Shown: positions 1 through 11,220 of the stretch, piece by piece | Layout of the letters: each line of letters begins with the position of its first letter | How positions within the stretch are numbered: the first letter of the stretch is position 1 | Assembly (NCBI GenBank): GCA_025084515.1 | Contig: JAJAGP010000099.1 | Span: 310,001 to 374,000, forward strand | Origin: Ancistrus triradiatus | Taxonomy: Eukaryota; Chordata; Actinopteri; Siluriformes; Loricariidae | DNA length: 64,000 nt | Direction: 5' to 3' | Position numbers and translations under genes: made by a program | Notes under the pieces: generated by a model | The model's database searches: none | Told to the model about the DNA's origin: nothing | Seen by the model: only the letters and a program-made list of their open reading frames with translations

Positions 1-176
1 CACCACAGTCCCAAAATCAGTAGAAGTCCCCCAGTCACCACAGACAACAGCGGTTCAAAATTATTGCCTTCTATATATAGTTGTTTCTTCCAAAATATAC
101 ATTTTATGGATTCTGTTTGACTGCTTGGCCGCTTCCTGACGTCCATCTCCTCTCTGTTTTCTTAACACATCTCTAA

Positions 177-365
177 GGGATTGTGGTAGCCTAGCGGGTT
201 ATCTACTGGACTATGGACCATAAGGTCCATGGTTCAAATCCCACCTCTGCCTTAGCTGCCACTGTTGGGTCCTTGAGCAAGACCCTTAACCCACAATATG
301 TTGGATTGTACCAATTGTAAGTCGCTCTGGATAAGGGCGTCTGCTAAATGCTGTAAATGTAAATG
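177..365 (+). repeat. tRNA-derived SINE with L2-type tail
   Basis: The head carries a pol III A-box-like segment (GGTAGCCTAGCGGG) and a B box (GGTTCAAATCC). A body containing CTGCCACTGTTGGGTCC follows. The tail ends in AGTCGCTCTGGATAAGGGCG and CTGCTAAATG, typical of fish SINEs that share a 3' end with L2-clade LINEs. This is the first of about eighteen copies in the window and serves as the reference form. Confidence 0.85.
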
Positions 366-433
366 GCTAACTCTCTTCAGTCTCACCTTGTTTCTTTCTA
401 CAGAAACTATCTCAGATATTTACATTTGCACAG

Positions 434-600
434 TGGGCAGAACAGTGGCTCGGTGGGTAGCACTGCCATCTCACAGCAAGAAGGTCTTGGGTTCAGTCCC
501 AGGGTGGAGCTGGGACCCTTCTGTGTGGAGTTGGCATGTCCTCCCTGTGTCTGTGTGGGTTTACTCTGGGTACTCCAGTTTCCTCTGCAAAATGTAGTGA
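434..600 (+). repeat. Dispersed fish repeat with tRNA-like head
   Basis: The segment contains GGTGGGTAGCACTGCCATC, GGGTTCAGTCCCAGGG and a CTGTGTGGAGTTGGCATG block, then a GTGGGTTTACTC block. The same blocks recur near 17641, 45958, 62484 and 62832. The GGTTCAGTCC motif resembles a pol III B box, so it may be SINE-like. I do not assign a class. Confidence 0.7.
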
Positions 601-950
601 ATCTCAACAGATAAACAGTGGCAATAAAATAGGTTGTTCCTGCCATCAGTGACACCTAATATAACACTTTCATATGTTTCCACCTCTGACAAGTCTGTTC
701 ATTCACTTTCTGTCCTGCCTTCCTAAAACAAAGTCCATTCAGAAATAATTTGACGTTGATTGAGGACTTGGCTGGTTTGCACAGAGCCCTGGCTTTAACT
801 CCAGTTGACTTTGAGATTAATTGCAATGATAACATCAGTGCCTGACCTCAGGGTTGTATTCCAAAATCTAGTGGAAAACATTTCAGAAGAGAGAAGACTG
901 GCAGAGCAGCAAAAGTGGACAAACCCAAAACTAATACCCATGTTTTTGAA

Positions 951-1143
951 TGGCACTGTAGTAGCCTAGCGGTTAAGGTTCTCGACTATGCACCAAATAG
1001 TACAGGGTTCAATTCCCACCTCTGTCAAGCTTTTACTGTTGGGTTCTTGGTCAAAACCCTAACCCACATTGCTTGGATTGGAAACTTGTATCAATTGTAA
1101 GTCGCTCTGGATAAGGGCGTCTGCTAAACGACATAAATGAATG
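951..1143 (+). repeat. tRNA-derived SINE with L2-type tail
   Basis: A full-length but diverged copy: GTAGTAGCCTAGCGGTTAAG head, GGGTTCAATTCC B box and AGTCGCTCTGGATAAGGGCG tail. Confidence 0.8.
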
Positions 1144-1565
1144 TAACTTGTAGGGGTCCACATTCATTGGGATCTACAGTGTCTATATAGTTCTGTATCC
1201 TACCTGCCTTTCTGACCCATAACTGAGTCCTTAGTGTATGGCGAAGAATGAGTTCAGGTTTGCGCATTCATTTCTCAGTCCTCTCTGTGGAGTTCCTGCA
1301 GTGGATCATTCTTTCATCCTCATTGATAAGCTTCTTACTGCTGGGGTTCATAGTGGAGCTGCATCTGGATTGATGCTCCCAGCTGGAAGCTCTGCACAAT
1401 ACTAACGCTTTTTATGACCTTCCAGTGTAGATAAATTTATTGTAGAAAGCACCTAGGTGCCATATGGTGGCTCTACTGACTGCTCTCCGCACGGAAATCA
1501 TGTGCATGTGATATACTAGATGTGATATGTCAGATTTCATAAAATGCTTAGACAGGGTGTATCAA

Positions 1566-2029
1566 CCAGTGTTAATTTTGTCAGCAATGAATTAGTTTTA
1601 GTAATATAGTTTTAGAATTTAGTCATCTGAATTGTTTTTAGTTTTGGTCTAGTTTTAGTTGACTAAATATAATAAGATTATAGTCAACTAAATCTGCAGT
1701 AGATTCAGTTGACTAAAATATGAAATGGAAAGATAGCAGTTTGTAAAGGCTTTTTAACATTTCCCTTGAATTAAACATCTATTAACCAGTAATGGTATTA
1801 TTAGTGTTTAATGTAGTATTAGTGTATTATTAGTATTAGTATTAGGTATTAGTGTTTGAATGTATTAGCAATATACTCACAGATTCAAAACCTGTGTCAA
1901 TTCATTTTCCTAGTTTTTGTCATTTTTCTTTAAATTTAATTTAGTCATTGTCTTGTTTTCATTACAAAAAAATGGTCCTTTTGACGGAAACTATGACGAA
2001 AATCTTTCGCCGAACAAAATTAACACTGG
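1566..2029. mobile_element. MITE-like element with short terminal inverted repeats
   Basis: The ends match as inverted repeats: CCAGTGTTAATTTTG at the left and its reverse complement CAAAATTAACACTGG at the right. The interior is AT-rich, has several GTTGACTAAA/TTTAGTCAACT stretches and no coding sequence. It resembles widespread non-autonomous fish DNA elements. A target-site duplication is not clear. Confidence 0.6.
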
Positions 2030-2734
2030 TCTCTACTCAGTCTCTGGGACTGCAACAAGAAACCAGTTACAATTTATGTTTTCTACACTGGTTTACTTTA
2101 CACAATTTACTTTGGGGGCCTTAAATACAAAGTTTAAATAATGTTAATTTATAATTTTAACCCATTGAATCCCATTTTGCCCAGTTTAAAATGCATGATA
2201 GCATCGTCAACTGACATTGCAAGAGTGAGCCCTGGTTTTGTCCATCGGATCTCAATTGTGACCGTTCACAGGTCTACATTTCCTGTCAGACTGATATACT
2301 GTCAAATTAAAATATCATATTAAAATATCAAGGACACTTTAATGATGATTTATGGTAAAATGATAGTGTTAAGTATCTATTTTATAGACATCATTTTATG
2401 ATTGAATGCCTCAGCCACTTAAAACCTAGCATTTAAAATATAGTGTAGGTTTCAATTAAAAAACAAAACATTCTCAGTTCTTTTACATCATTAGAATGTA
2501 ACTCTAAGGCACAATTGTGAGATTTTGACTAAGATTAAATGGGTTAATGTGGGACTACAGGTTTGCCAACTTCCCCTCGACTGTCCTCTATTTCACTGAG
2601 CATGCCATGCCACTAAAACTAACCTGCAGAGGATACGAGAACTTCCTGGGGTGACATCATCGATTTCATTAAAGATTTTGTCAGTGCCTGGACTAACTAA
2701 TGCCGAGACTCACTCATATTTACTCACTATATTG

Positions 2735-2735
<1 letters not shown>

Positions 2736-2768
<33 letters not shown>
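2736..2768. repeat. (AT)n microsatellite
   Basis: About 16 perfect AT dinucleotides in AT-rich intron. Confidence 0.9.
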
Positions 2769-2771
<3 letters not shown>

Positions 2772-3532
2772 CTCACTATGTTTTAGCCTTTGTGTATTTA
2801 ACATATTATTTATCATTACATTACAGTAATTTTCCCTTGATACTGTTACCAGCTAGTGCCAAGATCCATTGTCCATCCATGAAAACATCCACAAGTGTTA
2901 TATAAATAAATTTGACTTGACTTGCTGGCACTTTGTTTCAAATCTACATATTGTGTATGGTATGTCCTTGAACATTATGCATTCACTTCAGTTCCAACCA
3001 GGAGTGTTTTTCAGTCTTTTCATTCGTCCTGTATCTGGATTGTATCATTATAGGTTTTTAACCAAATGCATTGACACTTGATTGTCGAATGCATCTCCAG
3101 CCAGCCAGATTGTGTCGCACTTTAAAATCATCTCTTTAAATAAATGTTTTTAAGCTAAGGAGAAATTGCCAAAGTTAATATTTAGAAGCAGACGGCTGTT
3201 AAACAAGATTAATATGGCAGTGATGCTAATTGAAGCTGTAACAAGCGGTGCACAGATCAGTTTAGGCACGAGACAGCAAACTGGTGGGAGCGATCGTATT
3301 ACAGTTTATTGCAGATAGTTGTTTCTGTCCAAAGTACTTATAAAAATGAAGTTTGCTGTGTTCATAAAGTATGTTGTAAAGTATTGGGTGGGTTTTGGCA
3401 GATGAATCTTGGCAGAGACAGATACAGTTACACTTGTTTAATATGTGACTACAGTGCTTCTCAAGCCTCCTCCTGAAGTGGATGGGGTACTCAGATTCAA
3501 ATGTGTCTTAGGTGCATTTACACACACATTTT

Positions 3533-3570
3533 CGTGTGTGTGTGTGTGTGAGAGAGAGACAGAGAGAGAG
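3533..3570. repeat. (TG)n(AG)n compound microsatellite
   Basis: A TG run passes directly into an AG run just upstream of the 33-bp minisatellite. Confidence 0.85.
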
Positions 3571-3589
3571 GTTTTTTTTTGAGGGTGCG

Positions 3590-3735
3590 TCCAAGTACTT
3601 TTGTCCACATCAGGGTGTGCGTCTTAATACTTTTGCGCGTATGCGAGGAACTTCGCAATACTTTTGGCCACGTGCATGCAGGGGCGTGTCCCAATACTTT
3701 TAGCCATGTAAGATTGTGAGTCCCAATACTTTTGG
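3590..3735. repeat. Minisatellite, about 33-bp unit, five copies
   Basis: The core AATACTTTT (first copy AGTACTTTT) recurs at about 3593, 3626, 3657, 3693 and 3724, spaced 33, 31, 36 and 31 bp. G/T-rich sequence lies between copies. The core resembles the CCAATACTTTTG found in some Tc1-type termini, so it may derive from a transposon end. Confidence 0.7.
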
Positions 3736-4117
3736 GTTTGTGTACGAGTGTATGCATGTATGAGTGTGTAATGCACTTGGTAGCATGTCTGAGGTCTGTC
3801 TATATGTGGTGTGTGTGTGTGTGTGTGGTTACATAATGTAGCAGATGATGTACCAACAGGATGCTCTGTGGTAACATCATCTTTTTCAGTTAAAATTTGA
3901 ATTTTGTCAGTTATAATTTGAATATGAACATTCTATCAATGCTTTTCTATGCGAGATTTTACATTTTTAAACTGAAGTCTATTAAAAATTATAAATCAGA
4001 TCGACTCCAAAAATAGATAGCACCTCACACAGTATGATTATATACGTACCAGTGTTTGAACCATGTCTGTACGTTAAGGGGTTGGCCTGTATTAATTGCA
4101 GAAATATGTGGAAGAAT

Positions 4118-4139
4118 AATAATAATAATAATAATAATA
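4118..4139. repeat. (AAT)n microsatellite
   Basis: About seven AAT units, 100 bp upstream of exon a. Confidence 0.85.
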
Positions 4140-4210
4140 CAAAGAAACTGTATTATTAGGTACAGTAATTTTATATGAATGTAAAGTCCTCACAATTATA
4201 AAGACAATCT

Positions 4211-4237
4211 TGTGTGTGTGTGTGTGTGTGTGTACAG
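4211..4237 (+). promoter_or_regulatory. ncam2: (TG)11 tract forming the splice acceptor of exon a
   Basis: Eleven TG dinucleotides run to 4232 and are followed directly by TACAG, after which the coding exon begins. The tract takes the place of a usual pyrimidine tract. UG repeats next to acceptors are known to bind TDP-43 and to affect exon inclusion in CFTR; applying that here is inference. Confidence 0.75.
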
Positions 4238-4444
4238 TGATTGGAGAAGCTGTAAATCTGGAATGGTACAACCCTCAGGGCGAGCGCATGGTTCCATCGC
4301 CACGCGTTGCTCTGCACAATGAGGTCGTCCGCTCCAGGCTCACCCTCTACAATGCCAACATAGAGGACGCGGGGATCTACCGCTGCCAAGCCACTGATAC
4401 ACAGGGACAGACGCGGGAGGCCACGGTGGTGCTGGAGATTTACC
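4238..4444 (+). CDS. ncam2: ncam2 exon a: second half of Ig domain 1
   Basis: NCAM2 is a neuronal cell-surface adhesion protein with five Ig domains, two fibronectin III domains and a membrane or GPI anchor; it acts in homophilic adhesion and axon fasciculation. This exon (68 full codons plus split codons) encodes the C-terminal half of Ig1. Visible are NLEWYNPQGERM with the core Trp, then RSRLTLYNANIEDAGIYRC with the second Ig cysteine, then TREATVVLEIY leading into Ig2. It starts after TACAG with two bases of a split codon and ends with one base before donor GTAAGT. The codon is completed by exon b to give the expected Gln. The words YNPQG and YNANIEDAGIYRCQATD match NCAM2 rather than NCAM1. 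The next exon is 12.5 kb away. Confidence 0.95.
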
Positions 4445-4938
4445 GTAAGTGCACACACATTCATACACACAGAGATAAACACATCCTCACACAACTGCTA
4501 CACAATGCTGTACACTCACACCTAGATATAAATTTGTAAGGGTAACTCTTTTCTGTCTGTCTCTAATCCTCACAATCATTTCAGCTGCGGAGATTGCAAA
4601 TGCACCTAATTCATATTTACTCTTATATTTGCAAAGGTACGTCTTGAATCTCATTTAATTGTGTTAGGAATTCAGAACGAGCTCCATCAGTGCTCCTTGG
4701 TGGAGGCATCTCAGTGCTCAGGCAGCAAACACCTGGTCCATACTAAGGAGCTTAATAGGGAGGCCTGGTTAAATCCTGTGTGGGTAGGAGCTGGCTAACG
4801 TCAGAATGTTGAGCTTCTGAGGAGAGTTTTTTTTTTTTATCCTGTCACACTGTGTTCTGCATGCAGAGTGGTCTGGTGGAGTATAAGACTTCCCAGGAAG
4901 GTCTTAGACTCCATAAAGCTTAGACTCCTTCCCACATA

Positions 4939-6438
4939 CAGTGGTGCTTGAAAGGTTGTGAACCCTTTAGAATTTTCTATATTTCTGCATAAATATGACC
5001 TAAATATCATCAGATTTCCACATAAGTCCTAAAAGTAGATAAAGAGAGCCCAGTTAAACAAATGAGACAAAAACATTATGCTTGGTCATTTATTTATTGA
5101 GGAAAATGATCCAATATTACATATTAGTGAGTGGCAAAAGTATGTGAACCTTTGCTTTCAGTATCTGGTGTGACCCCCCTGTGCAGCAATAACTGCAGCT
5201 AAACGTTTCCTGTAACTGTTGATCAGTCCTGCACACCGGCTTGGAGGAATTTCAGACCAGTCGTCCGTATAGAACAGCTTCAACTCTGGGATGTTGGTGG
5301 GTTTCCTCACATTAGCTGCTCATTTCAGATCCTTCCACAACATTTCGATTGGATTAAGGTCAGGACTTTGACTTGGCCATTCCAAAACATGTAACCATTC
5401 TTTGGTAGAACAGCTTGTGTGCTTAGGGTCGTTGTCTTGCTGCATGACCCACCTTCTCTTGAGATTCAGTTCATTCACAGATATCCTGACATTTTCCTTT
5501 AGAATTCTCTGATATTATTGAGAATTCATTGTTCCATCAATGATGGCAAGCCATCTTTCCCAGATGCAGCAAAACAGGCCCAAACCATGTTACTACCACC
5601 ACCATGTTTCACAGATGGGATAAGGTTCTTATGCTGGAATGCAGTGTTTTCCTTTCTCCAAACATAACGCTTTTCTTTTAAACCAAAAAGTTTTATTTAG
5701 GTCTCATCCGTCCACAAAACATTCTTCCAATAGCCTTCTGGCTTGTCCACATGATCTTTAGCAAACTGCAGACGAGCAGCAATGTTCTTTTTGGAGAGCA
5801 GTGGCTTTCTCCTTGCAACCCTGCCATGCACACCATTGTTGTTCAGTGTTCTTCTGATGGTGGACTCATGAACATTAACATTAGTTACACAATGTGAGAG
5901 AGGTCTTCAGTTGCTTAGAGGTTACCCTGGGGTGCTTTGTGACCCCACCTACTATTTACATGCTTTGCTCTTGGAATGATCTTTGTTGGTCGACCACTCC
6001 TGGGCAAGGTAACAATGGCCTTATGAGCCTGAAGATCATCAACAACTCTTTTTCTGAGGTCCACAGAAATCTCCTTTGTTCGTGCCATGATACACTTCCA
6101 CAAACATGCTGTGAAGAGCAGATTTTGATAGATCCCTGTTCTTTAAATAAAGCAGGGTGCCCACTCACACCTGATTGTCCTCCTATTGAATGAAAACACC
6201 TGACTCTAATTTCATCTTCAAATTAACTGCTAATCCTAGAGGTTCACATACTTTTGCCACTCTCTAATATGTAATATTGGATCATTTTCCTCAATAAATA
6301 AATGACAAAATATAATATTATTGTCTCATTTGTTTAACTGGGTTAAGGACTTGTGTGAAAATCTGATGATGTTTTAGATCATATTTTTGCAGAAATATAG
6401 ACTATTCTAAAGGGTTCACAAACTTTTAAGCACCACTC
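4939..6438 (-). mobile_element. Tc1-like transposon, family 1, degenerate
   Basis: Terminal inverted repeats begin CAGTGGTGCTTGAAAGG at the left and end TTTAAGCACCACTC at the right, with TA on both sides. That is the Tc1/mariner target duplication. The element is about 1.5 kb with coding sequence on the minus strand. A nearly identical but better preserved copy lies at 60380-61944. Confidence 0.9.
5290..6103 (-). pseudogene. Tc1-like transposase remnant
   Basis: The minus strand starts with MARTKEISVDLRKRVVDD (start near 6088), as in the copy at 60380. Most of the first helix-turn-helix is then missing: the text jumps from QAHKA to IVTLPRSGRPTK, where the related copy has about 40 intervening residues. 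The rest is visible only in shifting frames as matches to the related copy. The protein is not functional. Confidence 0.8.
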
Positions 6439-6702
6439 TATAAGCAGCAACATCATACTTTACACCTACAAGTACGCCATTTAATGACTGCATTACATTC
6501 TGTGAAACAGGTGGCTGACCGAAATGGACGTTGACCGGACATTACCATAGTCAAATAGTCTCTTTATGCTACTGTAATGTAAATATAAAGGGTATTTTCA
6601 CAAGAAAACTGCAAACAAACGATACGTAAATGCATCAGAAATGCCACTGAAAACACAAGTGGAACGCTACCACCTACACAGCATCCGAACCCTGAACTGT
6701 TA

Positions 6703-7292
6703 TACAGGTGCTCCCTGATTTACAACAGGGATACATTCCAACAAATCCATCGTAATTTGAATTTATCGTAAACTGAGGAGTTTAATATATACTGTATATA
6801 TCATAACATTAAACATGTTTAAAACACAACCACAGCTTTTCCTCACTACATTTCCCAGCTCCCATCACTCCTGCCATGTGCCTCCCTTCGTCCTTCGCTG
6901 CCGAATGCACTTACATTAAACTACAGTTGGGCAAAACCCTTAACATAAAGGTTGTTTTATAATAAAGTATTGAATATCTCATGTCATTTATTGAATAATG
7001 TATTGAAAGTAAAAACCAAAAATGATTTTCTTTTGATGATTATTGGCTTTTCCTCACTACATTTCCCAGCGTTCATCACTCCCACCACATGACTCCTTAC
7101 TTTATGGACTGCCAAGTTCATAATCAGAATGCAGTACAGTATTGTTAGTGCATATCTCTGGCCCGGGAAAATTCGAAAGTTAAAATTCAGAGTACTGTTT
7201 CTGATGAATGTGTATTTATGTGTATTATCGATTTCCCATCGTAAAGTCAAAATGTCATAAGTCAGACCATCGTAAATTGGGTAGTACCTGTA
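6703..7292. mobile_element. MITE with TACAGGTRCTCCC-type ends, copy 1
   Basis: The left end TACAGGTGCTCCCTGATTTA matches the right end in reverse complement (TACAGGTACTACCCAATTTA). The interior has the phrase CACTACATTTCCCAGC twice and no intact reading frame. A relative lies at 27011-27642, including the same CATTTCCCAGC or GGGAAATGTAGT phrases. Confidence 0.7.
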
Positions 7293-7399
7293 CAAATCAC
7301 CCCCCACAGCCATCAAGTCCACCATCGAAGTGTTCAAATACCTGACAGTGTACAGAACAAGCACACATTACTGATCACACATGCTGTAGAACTAACATA

Positions 7400-7591
7400 T
7401 ACTGTGTAGGCTAGCGGTTAAGGTACTGGACTCTGGACCAGAAGGCACAGGGTTCAAATCCCACCTGTGCCAAGCTGCCACTGTTGGGTCCTTGAACAAG
7501 ACCCTTAACCCACAATTGCTTGGATTGTAAGACTGTATCAACTGTAAGTCACTCTGGATAAGGGCATCTGCTAAATGCTGTAAATGTAAAT
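7400..7591 (+). repeat. tRNA-derived SINE with L2-type tail
   Basis: A nearly complete copy: AGGCTAGCGGTTAAGGTACT head, GGGTTCAAATCCCACC B box, and a GATAAGGGCATCTGCTAAAT tail. Confidence 0.85.
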
Positions 7592-8970
7592 ATAAACACA
7601 CATGATGGAATACAAACATGAATAAACATACATCGCTGGCTGCACACAACCAAGAGGGAATGAGTCCACTTGAAGAAACACTAATTTATAGAACAAAAAA
7701 TGCAATACCACGTTTGTGCATAGTAAAAACTTATGAAAGTAGTTAATGCAAAGTATATCAATATTAATGGTAATGAATTCAGTATAATATGTAACCAAAG
7801 CATCAAAGTATGATATAAAAAGCTGCTTATGGCTGCAATGCGAGCAGTTAAAAGACATGTTTTAAATTTCCTATTATAATCTATTGTAATTGTTAAGACC
7901 TCAGTTGTGAACAGACATTGATCGGATGGTTGTTAAACAGCACTTACCTTTACAAGAAACCAGCTTCTGCAGGGGCACACATCCATGTTTTACACATACA
8001 ACCACATAGGCTTCGCACTTTCAAGCATCCAGGCTTTATACATATAAGCACCAATGCAAACAGAAGGCGACAAGGACTGAAGTTTGGCTAATTTGAGTCC
8101 TTTGAGTTTTGTTTTCATTTCGAGACGTTCTTTCTCAAAGTATTCCTTTATCCCCTCGGTCTGTGCCTTGTGCTTCCCAGTGGTACAATGGTAAGAAGGT
8201 GTACTTGATAATACCAAGATCCCTGGTTCTAGTCCAGCAGAGATCGAGTGTTTGGCATACTTTCAATCCCCACAAAATGATCTTTGCTCAGCACTCTTAT
8301 AGAGTCCCCTAACGAGCAGGGATCGTTTTGCTCTGTGCTCGGGACCAAAACCGAGTCGCCTTGTTACAAAAGGTTTATATCCAAAGGAAATATCAAGAGC
8401 AAAACCCTCTAAGGGGTAAAAAAGAGGGTGAATTTATAATGATAAAGATTCCTTCGTTTAGACCCCGTGCTGACATATTAATCGTCTCTACACATAATTT
8501 ATAAGCGGCATTGAAAGTCCCAGAGATGAAGCTTCCCCGCCGACCTTTTCTGCACTTCTGATTTTGAAGTGAGCCTGACATTTGCCGAAAACTATTCAAA
8601 ACGCTGTGTTTCTGAGCACAGAAAGCGAGTAAACATACGTGACTCACAAACCGATATTCAAAGCTGATGTGGTTGACACTGGGCTGGTGATGGTTTTCCT
8701 CACTTTTTTAGGCATGCCTCCATTTGATGGAGAGAAACTGAGCAGCTTCCAACACAAGCACAGTGCTTACAGAGTCTGAAAACATCTGCTGATGGATTTA
8801 TCACTCGCATAACTGTGAATAACCATATACACTGAGCTGAGTCTTCTATACTCATGCTTACACGCTTTAAAACGTTTTAAAGCATTTCATTTTCATTGGC
8901 TTCAGACTTTTGGCCCACAATCATCCAACACATTTCCGTGTTTGTTGTAGCCTAAATAGCCACAATATAT
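7592..8970. other. Intronic sequence without recognised features
   Basis: No exon, long repeat or intact reading frame is recognised. A tRNA-like snippet around 8180-8250 (GGTTCTAGTCC) is too weak to call. The stretch is moderately GC-balanced and may hold old, unrecognised repeats. Confidence 0.4.
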
Positions 8971-9245
8971 AGCTCTGGTAATTATGAGACCACTGCAAAA
9001 TGTTGCTGTTTGTACGTATTGTATGTGGAAATGGAACATTTTTTATTCAATAAATTACTGACAAATTCCAAATAAAAATTTGTATGTGTAGCAATGACAA
9101 GAGCATTTATTCGCTTTGTTATTGCAAAATAACAAACAAGATGCTGTTTTCTCTGATTTTCATTAATAATACAAAGAAAACAAGTCTATATTAATTTTTA
9201 ACAAAGAGTAATAATGCTTTAACTTTATTTCAATCAGATTCCAGC
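8971..9245. mobile_element. Tc1-like transposon left end, fragment
   Basis: It begins AGCTCTGGTAATTATGAGAC after TA and carries the AT-rich interior (ACTGACAAATTCCAAATAAA) typical of a fish Tc1-like family whose ends read AGCTCTGG...GAGACCACT. Only one end is seen and there is no transposase. Confidence 0.6.
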
Positions 9246-9536
9246 TCAGGTCATCACCCAGTCAGTACCTCATTAAGTAGAATGATGAAAAAATTTACAT
9301 TTTACAGTCTCATGCCCAAATCCAAATCTAGTAGCAGAACATTACCTTTTACTGGTGGCTGAATCACCACAAAAATGTATCAGTTAGAATAATATTACAA
9401 TTAAATGATCATAAGCTCAAGCAACCATGAATGTGATGACACACTACCTATAGCCTTTCTCTTTTTTTCTACAGTAGCTTTATTTGTGTTTGAAAAGATG
9501 CCATTTTTCTGCACCCTGAAGGATGTACTAGAACAT

Positions 9537-9694
9537 TGGGACTGTGGTAGCCTAGCGGTGGACCAAAAGGTCCAGAGTTCAAATCCCACCTCTGCCAAGC
9601 TGCCACTGTTGGGTCCTTGAGCAATGCTTGGATTGTAAGACTGTATCAATTGTAAGTCGCTCTGGATAAGAGCATCTGCTAAATGCTGTAAATG
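9537..9694 (+). repeat. SINE copy with internal deletions
   Basis: GGGACTGTGGTAGCCTAGCG is joined directly to GGACCAAAAGGTCC, so the TTAAGGTACTGGACTAT segment is missing. A second deletion removes part of the body before the standard tail. Confidence 0.85.
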
Positions 9695-10098
9695 TACTCT
9701 AGTCATTTATTTGTTTAACATCACATCAGCATCAATGGCTATTTGTGACAGCAACAAGGTTATAACGATATGAGAAATGGTGATCCCAGTGACTGTTTGC
9801 ACCACTGTCCTGCCCAACCTGATGGATAAATTGTTTGTTCCTCCTGGTTGCTCAATATTGCATTAAATGTCTCCATAAGTGCGAGACCCGGCTCCGCAGA
9901 GTCATTCACCACATTCAGTCCAGTGACTCTCAATGTCGCTTCAATATAATCATCATTTGTTTGCCACATACTAGATTCTGAAAGGAGGAAGTCTTGATGT
10001 ATGCCCAGAGCAACAAACAGGTTTATTTCAGTGTGTGAGCATGACATTTAATAAGTATTAAATAAATATCTGTTTTCAACAGATATTTAAGTTATTTA

Positions 10099-10934
10099 TA
10101 CTCATTGACAACGAAATAATTCATCCAGATTACTGTAAATCTCAGCATTCAGTTCTGTCTGTTCAGCTGATTAGTCACTGGATCTTGCCACAAGAGGGTG
10201 TAAAAGTGCTTCTTCCGCTGCCCTATAAAAAGGCTCTTAGAGGCTACTTCTGGGTAATATACCTTTTGGTGAGAGATCATTGACTGTTAGACTTGCCTCT
10301 ACGATGCACTAGAAGATATTTTGCCAAGTTGACAGACTTTCAGAGGGGGTGCATTGCTGGACTGAGTCGTTTGGACGAATTGCTTGCCATTTAGATCGTT
10401 CTAACCGAGCTGTTAGGAGGTGTTGGGAGCAGTGGTTCCGTGAGGGTATGCATACAAGGTGAACATGTTCCAGACAGAAAACCAGTAGAAAGAATTGTTT
10501 GATCCACTGTCAAGCACATGTCCTGCCACTGACAGCCAGCCACTGTCATCTTGTTTGCAGTGGTGTTGGGAACATGAAACCTGAACTGCTATGATCTGGA
10601 ACCGTATTTCTTTAGTGTCAAATCCAGATTCTGTTTTGTGGTCCAACGATGGACGAATTCCATTATGGAGACTTCAAGGTAAGCATTTCAATCCTGCCAT
10701 TGCTGTGGAGCAAAGCTTCCAACTGACATTTTTCAGCAGGACATTGCTCGTCCAAGCACAGCAAAGGTTTCCCAGGAATGTCTCCGGCAGATTGCAACAA
10801 TTCCTGCCCGGTCACCAGTTTTATCAGCAATTCCTTACTTAATCACTTATATATCACCATTACATTCACACACATAAAAGTTTCATTTGATTCCAACAAC
10901 TCCTTCTTGGTGAGTTATTATGTCAGTGAGTGTA
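10099..10934. mobile_element. Degenerate Tc1-like element, family 5
   Basis: The ends are inverted: TACTCATTGACA at the left and TGTCAGTGAGTGTA at the right. The left 200 bp (CACAAGAGGGTGTAAAAGTG and onward) matches, in the opposite orientation, sequence at 56405-56580 just before exon g. Short transposase-like stretches are visible but no frame is intact. Confidence 0.6.
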
Positions 10935-11220
10935 TTTATGTTTAACATCATGCCAGCATCAGTGGCTATATTTGTGACAGGAGCATGGCTACAGATGTAC
11001 TCATCAAACACATTCACATCTGAGCAATTTACAGAGCACAAGGGTCGTGATTGACCGCTCTTTACACTTGTGGTACTTTTTTCAAGTGATACAAAACCAC
11101 CGGTATAGGAAATGACATTGAGCCACCTTTCAGAAAAGAGATATCACACATATATATAGTTTATACTGTGGATAGACCTTGCTATCTGGAACTGAGAGGG
11201 AGAGGATTGACAAATAAGTA

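Larger units (their letters stand above)
1..4237 (+). other. ncam2: Upstream intron of ncam2 (partial)
   Basis: This stretch precedes the first visible ncam2 exon and ends in its splice acceptor. It should be the intron before the exon for the second half of Ig1. I looked for the preceding exon (start of Ig1, with the first Ig cysteine) and for a signal peptide and found neither, so they lie to the left. Apart from the SINEs, MITE, minisatellite and simple repeats listed separately, I see no structure in 601-950, 1144-1565, 2030-2735 and 2769-3530. Confidence 0.7.

Noticed and set aside
1..13. End of a minus-strand SINE at the window edge (ACCACAGTCCCA)
   Set aside because: Only about a dozen bases match, too few to annotate.
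177..365. tRNA gene, from A-box and B-box-like motifs here and in the other SINEs
   Set aside because: The motifs belong to the tRNA-derived head of a dispersed SINE. No complete cloverleaf with an acceptor stem was seen.
1..4200. The preceding ncam2 exon with the first Ig1 cysteine
   Set aside because: No stretch codes for the expected SLSK.ELSVGESKFFTC-type region, so it must lie outside the window.
4171..4494. 107-codon minus-strand frame opposite exon a
   Set aside because: It is the antisense shadow of a confirmed coding exon.
8170..8260. tRNA-like snippet with GGTTCTAGTCC
   Set aside because: No matching acceptor or anticodon stem could be drawn. It is probably a SINE-head relic or chance.
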